Assembly: GCF_963675165.1 (NCBI RefSeq)
Contig: NC_087380.1
Span: forward strand, 2,501-66,500
From: Halichondria panicea
Lineage: Eukaryota > Porifera > Demospongiae > Suberitida > Halichondriidae
Length of the DNA stretch: 64,000 nucleotides
Direction of reading: 5' to 3'
This document shows positions 35,759-45,822 of the stretch, piece by piece. The first letter of the stretch is position 1, and each line of letters opens with the position of its first letter. Below the pieces are notes generated by a model. It was given only the letters and a program-made list of their open reading frames with translations, made no database searches and was not told where the DNA came from. The translations under genes were made by a program, and so were the position numbers.

Positions 35759-38700
35759 CACACACACACGCACGCACACACGCACACGCACACACACACA
35801 CACACACACGCACGCACACACACACACCGCCCACACACACACACACTTGATGTGTTTATTTGTAGAGCTTCACTATTGAGAATGTCACCAGCTTCACCAA
35901 CTACGCTGTTGCCATGGCAATATTCAACGCTAATGGTAGTGGACGAATCAACAACAGCGTCACCATCATGTCATGTGATTCAAGTAAGCCCCTCCCCTCA
36001 TCCCTATATAACCCTTATCCATATATAACTCTGACATGTAGTTGTGGATCCACCAGACAATGTTGCCGTGGATACTATCACCTCTACATCACTCCGAGTA
36101 ACCTGGCAACCAGTTGTGGTATCTCGTGGGATGTTAGTTGGCTATATAGTGACATACAGGAAGAATGAAAGTGAACACACAGCTCCCACCAACAGGTACA
36201 CTCCACACACACTCCACCCGCCCACACACACTCACTACACACACACACACAGCACATCCATCATCCTCACAAACCTCACATCCTACACTACCTATGTTGT
36301 GAGTGTATCCACGGTTACAGGAGGTGGTCCAGGAAACTCCTCCCCCTTTCTGACAGTCACTACTCTATCAGATGGTAAGTACTGCCTCTGTACCTTGACC
36401 CCCACCCTGTGTGTGTGTACCTTGACCTCTTCACACCACCCACAGTTCCCACTAGTGATGTGATGCTACTCAGTGCAATGGCTGAGTGTCCGAGTGACCT
36501 TCTCCTGACCTGGATGACCTCTGACCCTAGTGGCGTCAACGGTCTTCCCAACATGACCACACTGAACATTACTCTGGTATTGGACTCTGGCTCAGAGGAA
36601 CGTTTATTCCCATACAACACATCAGGATATGGGGTATGAGTCACTAGCTTTGTGACAGTAGTCCGTTTGCAAAATGCTGGACCTAGCGATACATTAATGG
36701 TGACCGGCTATAACTTCAGTTCCGTTGGTCTAATAGTTAATCTCGTGGTCTAGGATTCTTTCAGCTGCCATAACTTGAGTATCATGATCCAATTTCTGAT
36801 TTTCTGAAAGCTTAGAAAGAGACCTTTCAAATGGTGTCATCAAAGTTTCTATTTGAGCGATAAACTATTTACCAATTTGGCCACACCATGGCGCCCTCTA
36901 AGCTTCAGAAAATCATAAAATGTTTGACATTGGATCAGTCATCAGCTCTAGTTACTAGTACACGTGTACCTTAGCTACATGTGCCGAGCTAACACACTAT
37001 ACAGGAAATACGACTGACGGAGTTGCTCCTATCAACTAACTACACATTACTCGTGGCTCTGACTAACGTGCATGGAACTGGACCACAGAGCACACCCCTC
37101 ACAGCCTCCACACTGTCACAGGGACTAGCAACGCCCCCACAAACACTCACTGCACTATCTAGCTCACTCACATCGTTACTAGTGTCATGGCAACCACCAC
37201 GCTTCCCAAACGGAGACCCAAATTACATAGTGACATATCGCCGTGCCAACAGTGATGATAACTACACAAGCATCTCTACCAGAGCTCTGAGTACAAATAT
37301 ATCAGATCTGATGCTGTTCACAAGATATCATATTGAAGTATCAGCTAATACATCGTGTGGTGTGTCGAATAGTACGCAGGTCATAGGTCAAACCCCTCCC
37401 ACTGTACCTAATGACCTCCGTGTTGTGGTCACCCTCCCCTCAGCTATAGTAGTGGAGTGGAGTGCACCAACCAGCCCAAACCCACACCCTGATGATGGTG
37501 ACTCTCTGGTTTATATGGTGAGTCAGTGAGTACAGGGTTAGGGTTACTGTATTATAATGATTGATTGAGCAGGTTGCTTGTGGTGATGCTGCCGCTGTTA
37601 CCATGACGATGTTATCACATGAGTGCTCAGGATTAGAGTCAAATACTAGTTATATAGTGACAGTGACGGCCAGCATAGGGGAAGGTCAAGGTCCGTTTGT
37701 CTCCATAGAAACAAGGACGGCATGTCAAGGTAAGTGTGCATGTTCATGCGTGCATTGTGTCACTATATAATTGTGTAGACCCTGTTCCCATGGTAACAGC
37801 GAAGGATGATGGTATCTCAGTGTACCTTCCCACGCCAGCCAATGATGAGTGCGATGTAACTAGGTAACCTGTTGCTATAGTAACTGCATGACATGATGCT
37901 GTACACACACAGAGCTGACTATGTGCTAGTGGTGGTACAAGAGTTGACCTCTGACCCCCGTCCATCCCGCCCACTCAACAGCTACACACTGGAGGAGTTA
38001 GTGGAAGCCACACAACGCTACTCTGACACACGCCCACGACGTCAAGTCATCCCTACATCACTCTACATATCAGCCAATATCTCAGAGAGTCAGTTACAAG
38101 GTGACCCTGGGTTCACTGTCGGAGATGGCAGTGATTACGGGGGCTATATGAACTATCCCCTCAAACCTGGAGTATACTATACTGTTGGATTAAGAGGTGT
38201 CGTTTCCGGGGCAACCACACCAATATTTGCTGACTCATCAGTATCTCCACCTTTCAGTAAGTTCATGACCTCACTACCTCACAGTCTAGAGTTCACGTAC
38301 CCTCTATTCATGTAGCCGCCCTCCCCCCTGAAGCCACACCTCCTGTGACCACACCCCCTACAACAGAGCCGCCCACCATCCCAGTAGTGATAGTGGCGGC
38401 CGTGGCTGGAGCATCAGCTGTTGTACTGTTTGCCATTCTCCTAGTGGCTTGCATTATCTGTGCATGCTCTTATTGGAACAAGTAAGCTGATAGTCTCATA
38501 TCTTGTAACTAGAGTTGGGATTGAAACTGATGGATAGCTCTCAGAATTACCTTTCCAATGGTGTGCTTAGATACAAGTTCTGTGCTAGTGATATGACCGA
38601 CTCTTGGTTTATACAATAGACGCGCCAGCCAGTACATTGTGGCCAATGGCAATGGCAGTGGAGGAGAGCGCATCACACGCAGCTCATCATTCAGACTGTC

Positions 38701-40914
38701 AGCTAAGAAGAAAGCAGGTGACCCAGTGGATGACTTCAGGGCCAACCATAGAACAGAGGGTAAGATTGATCGATAGCTACCAGTGTGTGTGGTGATGATA
38801 CCCCCCACAGCTCTGGAAGACCACCCACCTGTACCTGTGGTGGGCTTTATTCAGAAACTGTTCGTCATGAGAACTAACGACAATCAATTGTTTCTTGAGG
38901 AATTTGGATCCATTAACATGGTACCACAGCATAGCACAGAGGTTGCCGATAGCAACGCTAACAAGAGGAAGAATCGCTATAACAACATTCTACCATATGA
39001 CAACAATAGAGTCAAGATCAAGAGCCACGGATCTGACTACATCAATGCATCCTACTGCTCAGTGAGTACACACTGTAGTAGCGCCACGTTCTAATGTCAG
39101 ATTAATGCTCTAAATACAAAATTAAGATCGTACTTTAAAGAGATACAAATGTGTTTAACAGTATCTGTTGTTACTCTACCGCAGGGCTACATGAAGAATA
39201 AGATATACATAGCGACTCAAGGACCCATAGCGGAGACAGTGGGGGACTTCTGGAGACTTGTGTGGGAGGAGAATGTGCGAGTCATCATCATGCTCACCAA
39301 TACATCGGAGAAGGGAAAGGTGTGTGGGCGTGTGTGGTGTGTGCGTGTGTGCAGCCTCTGACTCTGTTCCCTTGTGTGTGTAGGTTAAGTGTGAGACTTA
39401 CTGGCCTCGTGACCTTGGTTGTTCTGCCATCCATGGACACATTGAGGTCATCATGGACCAAGCTACAGCACTGGCTGACTTCACCATACGCACATTCAGT
39501 CTACAGAAGGTACACACACACATCACACCTCACACACACACACACACACACATACACACACACACACACACGCCCCCGTCCCTTGTAGGGCTCCAAGGAG
39601 AGTAGACAAGTGAAGCAGTTCCACTTCACGTCATGGCCAGATCATGGCGTGCCTCAACATGCCACTGCCATGCTCAGTATGCTGCGCAGAGTGCGGAGCT
39701 ATCACAGCAAAGTAGCAGGGGGTCCAATGCTGGTACACTGTAGTGCAGGTATGTCTGTGGGGGGTAGGGTCAAAGGTCACACTCTCCCCTACTGTTCAGG
39801 TGTTGGGCGTACTGGCACCTTCATAGTGATAGACTCTATGCTGGAGAGACTCAAGAATAGTGATGCTTTATTGGATATATATGGTCATGTGACGTTGCTG
39901 CGAACCCAGCGACCCTACATGGTCCAAACTGAGGTATGTCATTGTATGCAGGCATGTTATAATAATAGCTCACAATGGACAAAATAAAGGCAAGGCAAAG
40001 CAGTCCCAAATCTCATGCCATTATTATGATGACTTTCCTAATAGCTATTGTTAGTTTTGATGATCTGTTTAATTTGAGCATAAACACACATTTGTGTACA
40101 TATATCCAGGACCAGTATTTCTTCATCCACGAGGCTCTTGCTGAAGCACTGCTCTGTGGCAATACGGAGGTCAATCTCACCACCCTAGGAGGCTACGTGA
40201 CTGAGCTAGGCACTGTTGTCCCTGGCGACCAACATGACACCACACACATTGAAATACAGTTCAAGGTGAGATTGTGTGTGTGCGTGCAAGGTCATTACCC
40301 TGTGTGTGTGTTTGCAGAGGCTGGCCATTGATAAGAATGATCCTTATCGCTACGTCACTGCTACCAAAGAATCCAACAAACCCAAGAACAGACTTGTCAA
40401 TATCCTACCATGTAAGCCACACCCCTTTAACTACTGTACATGTATACATAATGAGTGTAGATGAGACCAATCGTGTTGTGCTGGAGTACCTGCATGGAGT
40501 GGATGGTTCTGATTACATCAATGCTAGTCACATTGATTCCTACCATCACCGCCGAGCCTTCATAGCCACTCAAGGTCCACTGCAGTCCACTATAGGAGAC
40601 TTCTGGAGAATGGTCTGGCAGTATAACAGTCCTGTGGTGGTGATGCTGACAGAGACCATGGAGAAGGGGATGGTACGTGTGTGTGGTGTGTGGGTGTGTG
40701 TGTTGTGTGGGTGGGTGTGGGTGTGTGTAGCTATTGTTGTGTCTAATCCCCCTCCACTATAACTATTAGGAGCGCTGTGCCCAGTACTGGCCGAGTGAGG
40801 TACTACAGAGTGCTGTGTATGACAGGTTCACTGTCGAGCTAGCAGTGGAGAGGAGGTCACAACACTACACATTCAGGGACATTAACATCACTGATAATCA
40901 GGTACACACACACG

Positions 40915-41001
<87 letters not shown>

Positions 41002-42048
41002 ATATACACTGTTAATTAATACTTGCAGACTGGAACTAAACGCTGTGTGAGCCACTTCCAGTTCCATGGTTGGCCAGAGGTGGGCATCCCAGCCACACCG
41101 TCGCTATTGCTGGACTTTATACGAGAAGTGCAGAAGATGTACTCCAGCCTCTCCACCCACGCTCCCATCACCGTACACTGCAGGCAAGCAGTCATCAATA
41201 CTAATAGCTCTTGTTGCTGATAAGTGTTATTGTTGACTTATTGATAGTACGTATTCCCCTTCAGTTCTGGTGTTGGTCGCAGTGGAGTGTTCATCACACT
41301 GCACATAACACTGGAGAGGATGAAGACTGAAGGTTTGGTTGATGTCTTCCAAACAGTCAAGACTCTGCGTATACAGAGACCCGCCATGGTGCAGACTCTG
41401 GTGAGGGCATATCAGTATGTACGTAGCGGAGGCCTTTAAGTAAAATAGGGCTACAAAATAAATGTAGCTATAACAAAATTAAACCTCCCCCCACACACAC
41501 ACACACACACGCCCACACAGCAACAATACCACTTCTGCTACGAGAGTGCTCTACACTACCTGGAGAGCTCAGATCTATTGCTGACTCAGCAACGCTCTGC
41601 CCAACCCTCGGCAGAAGTGTCACGCAAGAGGAGCTTCCGTCACACTCCACCATCCTCACAACCCTCCCCTTCACGCACCGCCCACACCACACCCTCACGC
41701 AAAGAGTCATTCAAAGGATCAACTCGAACCTTCGAGGCAGCAGGAGGAGCTCATATCTACGGTGTTTCTGAAGCTACCAGTACCTTTGGATCTCATCAAG
41801 CTTCTGGTAGTGGCAGTCAAATAGCTCTGTATGGAAGTGGAACACTGGGTCAGCAGACACTGAGTGGCAGTCAGCTATCTGTGGGTCAACGTAGCCGTAG
41901 CCCTCGTCTGGGGGGTAGTCAAAGTGCCCTCAATACCCCACCCCCTGTTGGGGGGCATGTGCGGAATGCCTCCATGAGTGGTGTCCCTCATCAGCTAGCA
42001 GAGAGTCAACGCTACTCCACCTCTTCTGTCACTGGCTGGACTCAATGA
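30974..42048 (+). CDS. LAR-like type IIa receptor protein tyrosine phosphatase
   Basis: Cell-surface receptor with a cytoplasmic tyrosine phosphatase; the LAR/PTPRD/PTPRS group acts in cell-matrix and cell-cell adhesion signalling. 35 exons, 2,241 aa. Order: signal peptide ([20 protein letters not shown], exon 30974-31037), four Ig domains, about nine FN3 domains, a membrane-proximal segment, one TM helix, PTP D1, PTP D2 and a Ser/Gly/Gln-rich tail. D1 has the active-site HCSAGVGRTG and WPD loop, so it should be active. D2 has [10 protein letters not shown] but WPE, as in other receptor D2 domains. LAR has three Ig and about eight FN3, so the ectodomain is slightly larger here. The tail after D2 is an extra of about 150 aa. 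A GC-AG intron splits the D2 signature. Whether orthologous to LAR itself or a parallel type IIa/III form needs phylogeny. Confidence 0.93.
31382..31502. repeat. (AC)n tract directly before the Ig1 exon
   Basis: About 120 bp of AC repeats broken by ACC, running into the 3' splice site ACACAG of exon 2. The acceptor therefore lacks a normal polypyrimidine tract. Confidence 0.9.
31504..33138 (+). other. RPTP: four Ig-domain exons
   Basis: Exons 31504-31737, 31801-32067, 32538-32810, 32866-33138, each one Ig domain in phase 1-1, the classical shuffling module. Each has two cysteines and the DxGxYxC-type motif ([22 protein letters not shown]; Ig1 more diverged, [10 protein letters not shown]). 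Residues about 22-370. Confidence 0.9.
35113..35168. repeat. (TG)n microsatellite, RPTP intron 13
   Basis: About 27 TG dinucleotides at the 5' part of the intron. An (AC)n tract at 35703-35850 lies in the same intron, so the transcript could pair over both. Confidence 0.9.
35282..35690. mobile_element. MITE-like element with about 27 bp terminal inverted repeats
   Basis: The left end GTTAAGGTTACGATGC(GC)AGTG is mirrored at the right end CACTGCATCGTAACCTTAAC. The length is 409 bp. Inside is the palindrome TCATGAATTATTCATGA. No coding capacity. No obvious target-site duplication was found. Not a family I recognise. Confidence 0.75.
35700..35850. repeat. (AC)n microsatellite, RPTP intron 13
   Basis: About 150 bp of AC/ACGC repeats immediately 5' of exon 14. 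Confidence 0.9.
36665..36960. mobile_element. Intronic foldback repeat, family A (RPTP intron 17)
   Basis: Shares long segments with the copies in the dynein gene: GCCATAACTTGAGTATC, CTGAAAGCTTAGAAAGAGAC, CAAATGGTGTCATCAAAGTT and CAATTTGGCCACACCATG. Arms are inverted: CTGAAAGCTTAGA near the left, (C)TAAGCTTCAGAAAATC near the right. It makes this intron 371 bp instead of the usual about 50 bp. Confidence 0.7.
38316..38759 (+). other. RPTP: transmembrane and juxtamembrane exons
   Basis: Exons 38316-38481 and 38620-38759. A Pro/Thr-rich stalk is followed by about 26 hydrophobic residues ([20 protein letters not shown] start) and cysteines at the inner face. The next exon is basic and Ser-rich ([14 protein letters not shown]), consistent with the cytoplasmic side. 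TM at about residues 1421-1446. Confidence 0.95.
38811..40265 (+). other. RPTP: catalytic PTP domain D1
   Basis: Exons 38811-39061, 39185-39319, 39384-39509, 39589-39748, 39800-39933, 40110-40265. All PTP motifs are present in order: [19 protein letters not shown], the general-acid loop [10 protein letters not shown], the signature VHCSAGVGRTG with the nucleophilic Cys at about residue 1722, and the Q-loop [11 protein letters not shown]. Predicted active. Confidence 0.95.
40318..42048 (+). other. RPTP: second PTP domain D2 and extra C-terminal tail
   Basis: Exons 40318-40411, 40461-40672, 40770-40901, 41029-41183, 41265-41400, 41521-42048. D2 motifs: [27 protein letters not shown] (Glu instead of the acid Asp), [10 protein letters not shown], and [11 protein letters not shown], where the Q-loop Glu is Leu. 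The domain is therefore probably weakly active or regulatory. The intron inside HCS|SGVG has a GC donor (TGCAG|GCAAGC). After [11 protein letters not shown] the last exon adds about 150 residues rich in Ser, Gly, Gln, Thr and Arg with several SP/TP sites. Confidence 0.93.
40903..41000. repeat. (AC)n microsatellite in RPTP D2 intron
   Basis: About 45 AC dinucleotides following the donor GTACAC of the exon ending at 40901. Confidence 0.9.
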
Positions 42049-43342
42049 TCAACATAACATTTTTTGTACGATTCCTACTCATGATAGTTGAAGACTGTAA
42101 TTCATCAATAATATATTTTGTATCCATTTTTTGTGCAATCAACATAATTTACCAATAATAATTATTATAGCTGCTCTTTATTAGCTGAGAATTTAATAAT
42201 AATTTATTGATGCCATTATAATCAATGACTTGATTGTTCCCTTAACGATCTTTACCTATTGTAGAAGGGTCAGCACATGCAATTTTAACGCGATAATTAT
42301 TGTGTAAACAGGGTTAGGTTAATTGTCAGTGCTAGTATTTTAACAACTGTGATAAAAAAAATTTAATGACAAAAAATGTATGATTAAGTTTAATTATTAG
42401 TTTGTCATGAACACCTGCAAGAGACGAGTGATCAGTACAATCATTATAACACCACGCTGTGCACTTATCTGGTCAGAGGTATGCATGCGTGCATGTGCCA
42501 TCACTTGTGTATCTGCAAGGCTAGTGAGAACTGCTACACCATTAATAATACATTACTTATCTTTGTTGTGGATGCTAGTACCGACATCCTGCAAAGCTTG
42601 GTTAAGTTAAGGTTACTATATACAAATGAAGTACTTATCTTTGTCCATGCTTCCAGTACACCTCACCAGACCTGTACTTAAAGATGGCATGGAGCTCTAT
42701 ACAATACTGGAGCTTACCTTGCTTACATTAACAAGATCAATAATGCATAGAAACTGCAGTCCCTCCTCTTCATGTTAGTGAGGTGGGTGTGGTCCAATAT
42801 GTAAGCCCCTCCCCTAGTGTTTAGTGAGGTGGGTGTGGTCTACTCTGTAAGCCCCTCCCCTCTAGTAACCTGCATACACTAAATAATCGTATTACGTTGT
42901 GTATTACACAAATGTCCCAGAGCAGCATGGCTTGTCTGTACCTGGGGGAGAGAGGAGACAAAAGCAGTGAGAGAATGGAACACTAGTACAGTAGCTAGTA
43001 GGAGGAGCTGTGTGTGTGCATTGTGGCTGCAAGAGAACAAGCAAATGCATTGGGATAAAAAACCCCATCCACTCAACACCTCCATACAATACAATACCAG
43101 CCAATCACCACCACAGCTGACAACATCATCACCACCACAGCTGACAATATCACCATGCACCGTAGTTTCCTTGCCCAAGGGACTATAATAAAGGCACACA
43201 ATCCAATTTCACAACAACCAACATTCAGCAATCACCAAATCAAGCAGTACACAACAAGAGAGCTGAGACATTCACAACAAACCAACCACAAAATGACAAA
43301 AACTCAATTCCACCAATTAGCAAGGGGCCACCTCCAACCCTA
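42049..43342. other. Intergenic 3' flank of RPTP
   Basis: A/T-rich 3' flank to about 42,400. At about 42,775-42,865 a 54 bp GTGAGGTGGGTGTGGTC-containing unit is present twice. Short frames (66-106 aa) on either strand are not recognised. No exon that I can support. Confidence 0.5.
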
Positions 43343-43765
43343 CCATGCAAGGGCTTGTACAATACTGAACTACTGGTTGAGGATAGTTCAACAGAGGATT
43401 GAGCTGAGGAACAGCAGGTTGCAGGGAAGTACCGTCTGCCTGTCCAAACCAGCCAGTGGATTGACAGGTACAACAGTTAGTGTGCTAACCATGTACCAAG
43501 CAATCGCTTCAACCCCTCTTGACTGACCGAAGTCCTCACACCCCCTCCAAGGAGGGCGGCCGCCGTGCTGTTTTCACCAAGGCTGATACTCACAACAGAT
43601 GCTCGTCCGTTCAGTACACTACAGGTCCACGACACAGACGTCAAACCACTGGCTGAGTTCAGATAGACAGAAGACACTTTCCTGCAACCTGCTGTTCCTC
43701 AGCTCAATCCTCTGTTGAACTATCCTCAACCAGTAGTCACAGTACTGACAAGCCCATGCAGTAAC
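43343..43765. repeat. Inverted duplication, arms about 125 bp
   Basis: Arm 1 (about 43343-43465) and arm 2 (about 43632-43765, reverse complement) share a run of about 55 identical bases starting CTACTGGTTGAGGATAGTTC. Their flanks are less similar. Both arms are open in the same frame of the repeated sequence and give YWLRIVQQRIELRNSRLQ followed by CLS, which could be a duplicated exon or element end. A direct repeat (GTAGTTTCCTTGC(C/T)CAAGGG) lies outside at about 43162 and 43785. Confidence 0.8.
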
Positions 43766-45474
43766 TAAGGGAACACCACCACCAGTAGTTTCCTTGCTCA
43801 AGGGACTAATACAATAAGGGCATAATAAACTAAAGGGACCCTGTGACTGTGAGTACCATTAACTGAGCACAGAAGTAATCAACCAGAATGTGTGGGATGG
43901 TTCAACAACAGTAGACTCACAGAGACAACACCTCCTTGCTCTTAAAGCCCTTGTCGACTCCAGTTGCAACAAGCCTGGCACGCAAGGCTTGCACAAGTGC
44001 TCAAGACTACTCTTCACTAATCCAGTCAAAGGCTACAGTTCCCTTGGCACACCTAGGTTTAGTTAAAGCCTGAACTTACCAATTCCATGTGCAGTAGGCA
44101 CAGAGTTAAGATCCTAAAAAAGCCGTCATAATAGATTAGCATAAGCCAAGAAGCAGCAGTTGTCTAACTAAAAAATTATTATAGCTAGCTATTTTCTAAT
44201 GATCCTAGCTAACTAACTATTGGAACTGATAACGAGATCTCAACACTCCCTATTATGGCATGATATGCTCCCGGAGGAACATACCCTGTGCTGCTTTCCC
44301 ATTAGGCAGGTACTAACAGCAGAGTGCTCCCTCCGGTAGACTGGAGTGCCATGAGTAATCCATCATTGCACCCCGAAGGCTGGTTCAACAACGGCTCCAA
44401 GAACAAGAAAATGCTGTCCTGCGACCCACTGTTGAAGAACCGCCCACACACATTCTGATTGGTTACTCCAGTGCTACGGACCCCCTCCCACCACAGGGTT
44501 CAAGCCATGCAGAATAATAGATTCTTAGCCATGCGTACATTTATTAAATTCATGCAATAGTTTGAGCCATGCGCATCACTCCCTATATAATAATTGCATT
44601 TTGCTGGCAAGCATGTTTCTATTTAACTGCAAGTCTAATACTATCACAGTCACTGAAAGGGCCACATTTAAAAATTGACAATCAACCTGTTTTGCTGCAA
44701 ATTAAATACAGAGAATCTGAACATGTAGTTTCAACTCACAATTGCAAGTAGGCAGCGCTCCAGAATCCAGAAACAATTGCAAGCAGGCAGCGCTCCAGAA
44801 TCCAGAAACACTTGTCCAGAAACGTGCACTGTTTTGGATGACGCAAGCATGCAGTTGTTGAGCGCGAGCAGGTGCTAGGTTCTGCAAAAGCTCGATCCTG
44901 CACACAAAAAAAAGAACTATCGTTGTAAAACATGCAGCAAAAAACAGTAGCAACAATTCAAAGAAGGCTTCCCGGCCTAATATCCTGAGCTAGACGACTA
45001 CAAGGAAAGAAACTCACCTCTACCAGCAAGACACTTCTCAATCTTCAAAGCTAAAGGAACTGAGCTTCTGGAACTGGATCTGGGAATATTCCAGACCATT
45101 GACGTCAAAGTCTCCAAGGAGATGCCATGGAGACCGACAGTTCCCACCACATGGAGAACCACAGAGTACTAGCTACAAGGTGTTTACTCTGTCTACATGT
45201 GGGCGCACCGTCGACACTTTGCATCCCCATGTGGGCTGATTGTCTGCACATGCGCATACACTAAGCCGATTTCAAGCCGCACGCCTGTAATCGAGGCCAT
45301 TGCTTGCACAAATTAATGGTGATAATAGTAGCTACATACAGCTGCAACACATAGCAACACACTGACAACACTAATAGCAGGTCATTGCAAACAGTGTAGC
45401 CTTCTTTAAGCTTTGTAAAGGAACTAAAGCTAGCTGGATATAATATTTGCTGGCAGCAGCCCCACCCCTTTACC
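43766..45474. other. Intergenic region upstream of the dynein gene
   Basis: Repeat-like sequence. A 41 bp unit with GGCAGCGCTCCAGAATCCAG is present twice at about 44753 and 44786. Around 44,260-44,400 there are CTCCGG/CCGGAG inverted motifs. An open + frame of about 70 codons runs through 45,025-45,240 (contains SSKLKELSFWNWIWEYSRPL), but has no start or recognisable family. The dynein promoter and 5' UTR must lie at the right end. Confidence 0.4.
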
Positions 45475-45822
45475 ATGGAGCAGCCCGAGCCTGTGCAGGA
45501 GGAGCCAGCTAAAAGCGAGTCTGTGCAGGAGCCGGCTAAAAGCGAGTCTGTGCAGGAGCCGGCTAAAAGCGAGTGTGTGCAGGAGCCGGCTAAAAGCGAG
45601 TCTGTGCAGGAGCCGGCTAAAAGCGAGTCTGTGCAGGAGCCGGCTAAAAGCGAGTCTGTGCAGGAGCCAGCTAAAAGGGAGTCTGTACAGGAGCCAGCTA
45701 AAAGCGAGTCTGTGCAAGAGTCACCGAGTTCGTGGCAGAAAGCTGCTGCTTCATATGCGAAGAAAGGACCAAGGCGAAGCATTCTGTATGCTAACCTAGC
45801 AGAGTCTCTCAAGACAAGACAA
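45475..45822 (+). repeat. Dynein exon 1 with coding 27 bp repeat
   Basis: Eight consecutive 27 bp units each encode EPAKSESVQ with minor changes (C for S, R for S). They follow MEQPEPVQE and are followed by a basic segment ([16 protein letters not shown]). The exon ends CAA|GTAAGT in phase 0 and joins 46005. The opposite strand is also open, which is a by-product of the repeat. Confidence 0.9.

Larger units (their letters stand above)
33188..38256 (+). other. RPTP: FN3 array and membrane-proximal region
   Basis: Exons 33188-33399, 33526-33693, 33744-33951, 34019-34288, 34343-34493, 34543-34661, 34731-34912, 35009-35107, 35866-35983, 36042-36195, 36253-36374, 36446-36633, 37005-37517, 37573-37729, 37779-37863, 37913-38256. 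FN3 marks recur: a leading Pro-Pro, a Trp such as LSWQPP or VSWQPP, and a Tyr in the YxVxV strand ([24 protein letters not shown]). The last two exons (about residues 1258-1400) form the membrane-proximal module, with a possible cleavage-like basic stretch RPRRQ. Residues about 371-1400. Confidence 0.85.

Noticed and set aside
45025..45240. Open + frame of about 70 codons upstream of dynein
   Set aside because: No start codon, splice context or recognisable family; could be chance in a GC-balanced stretch.
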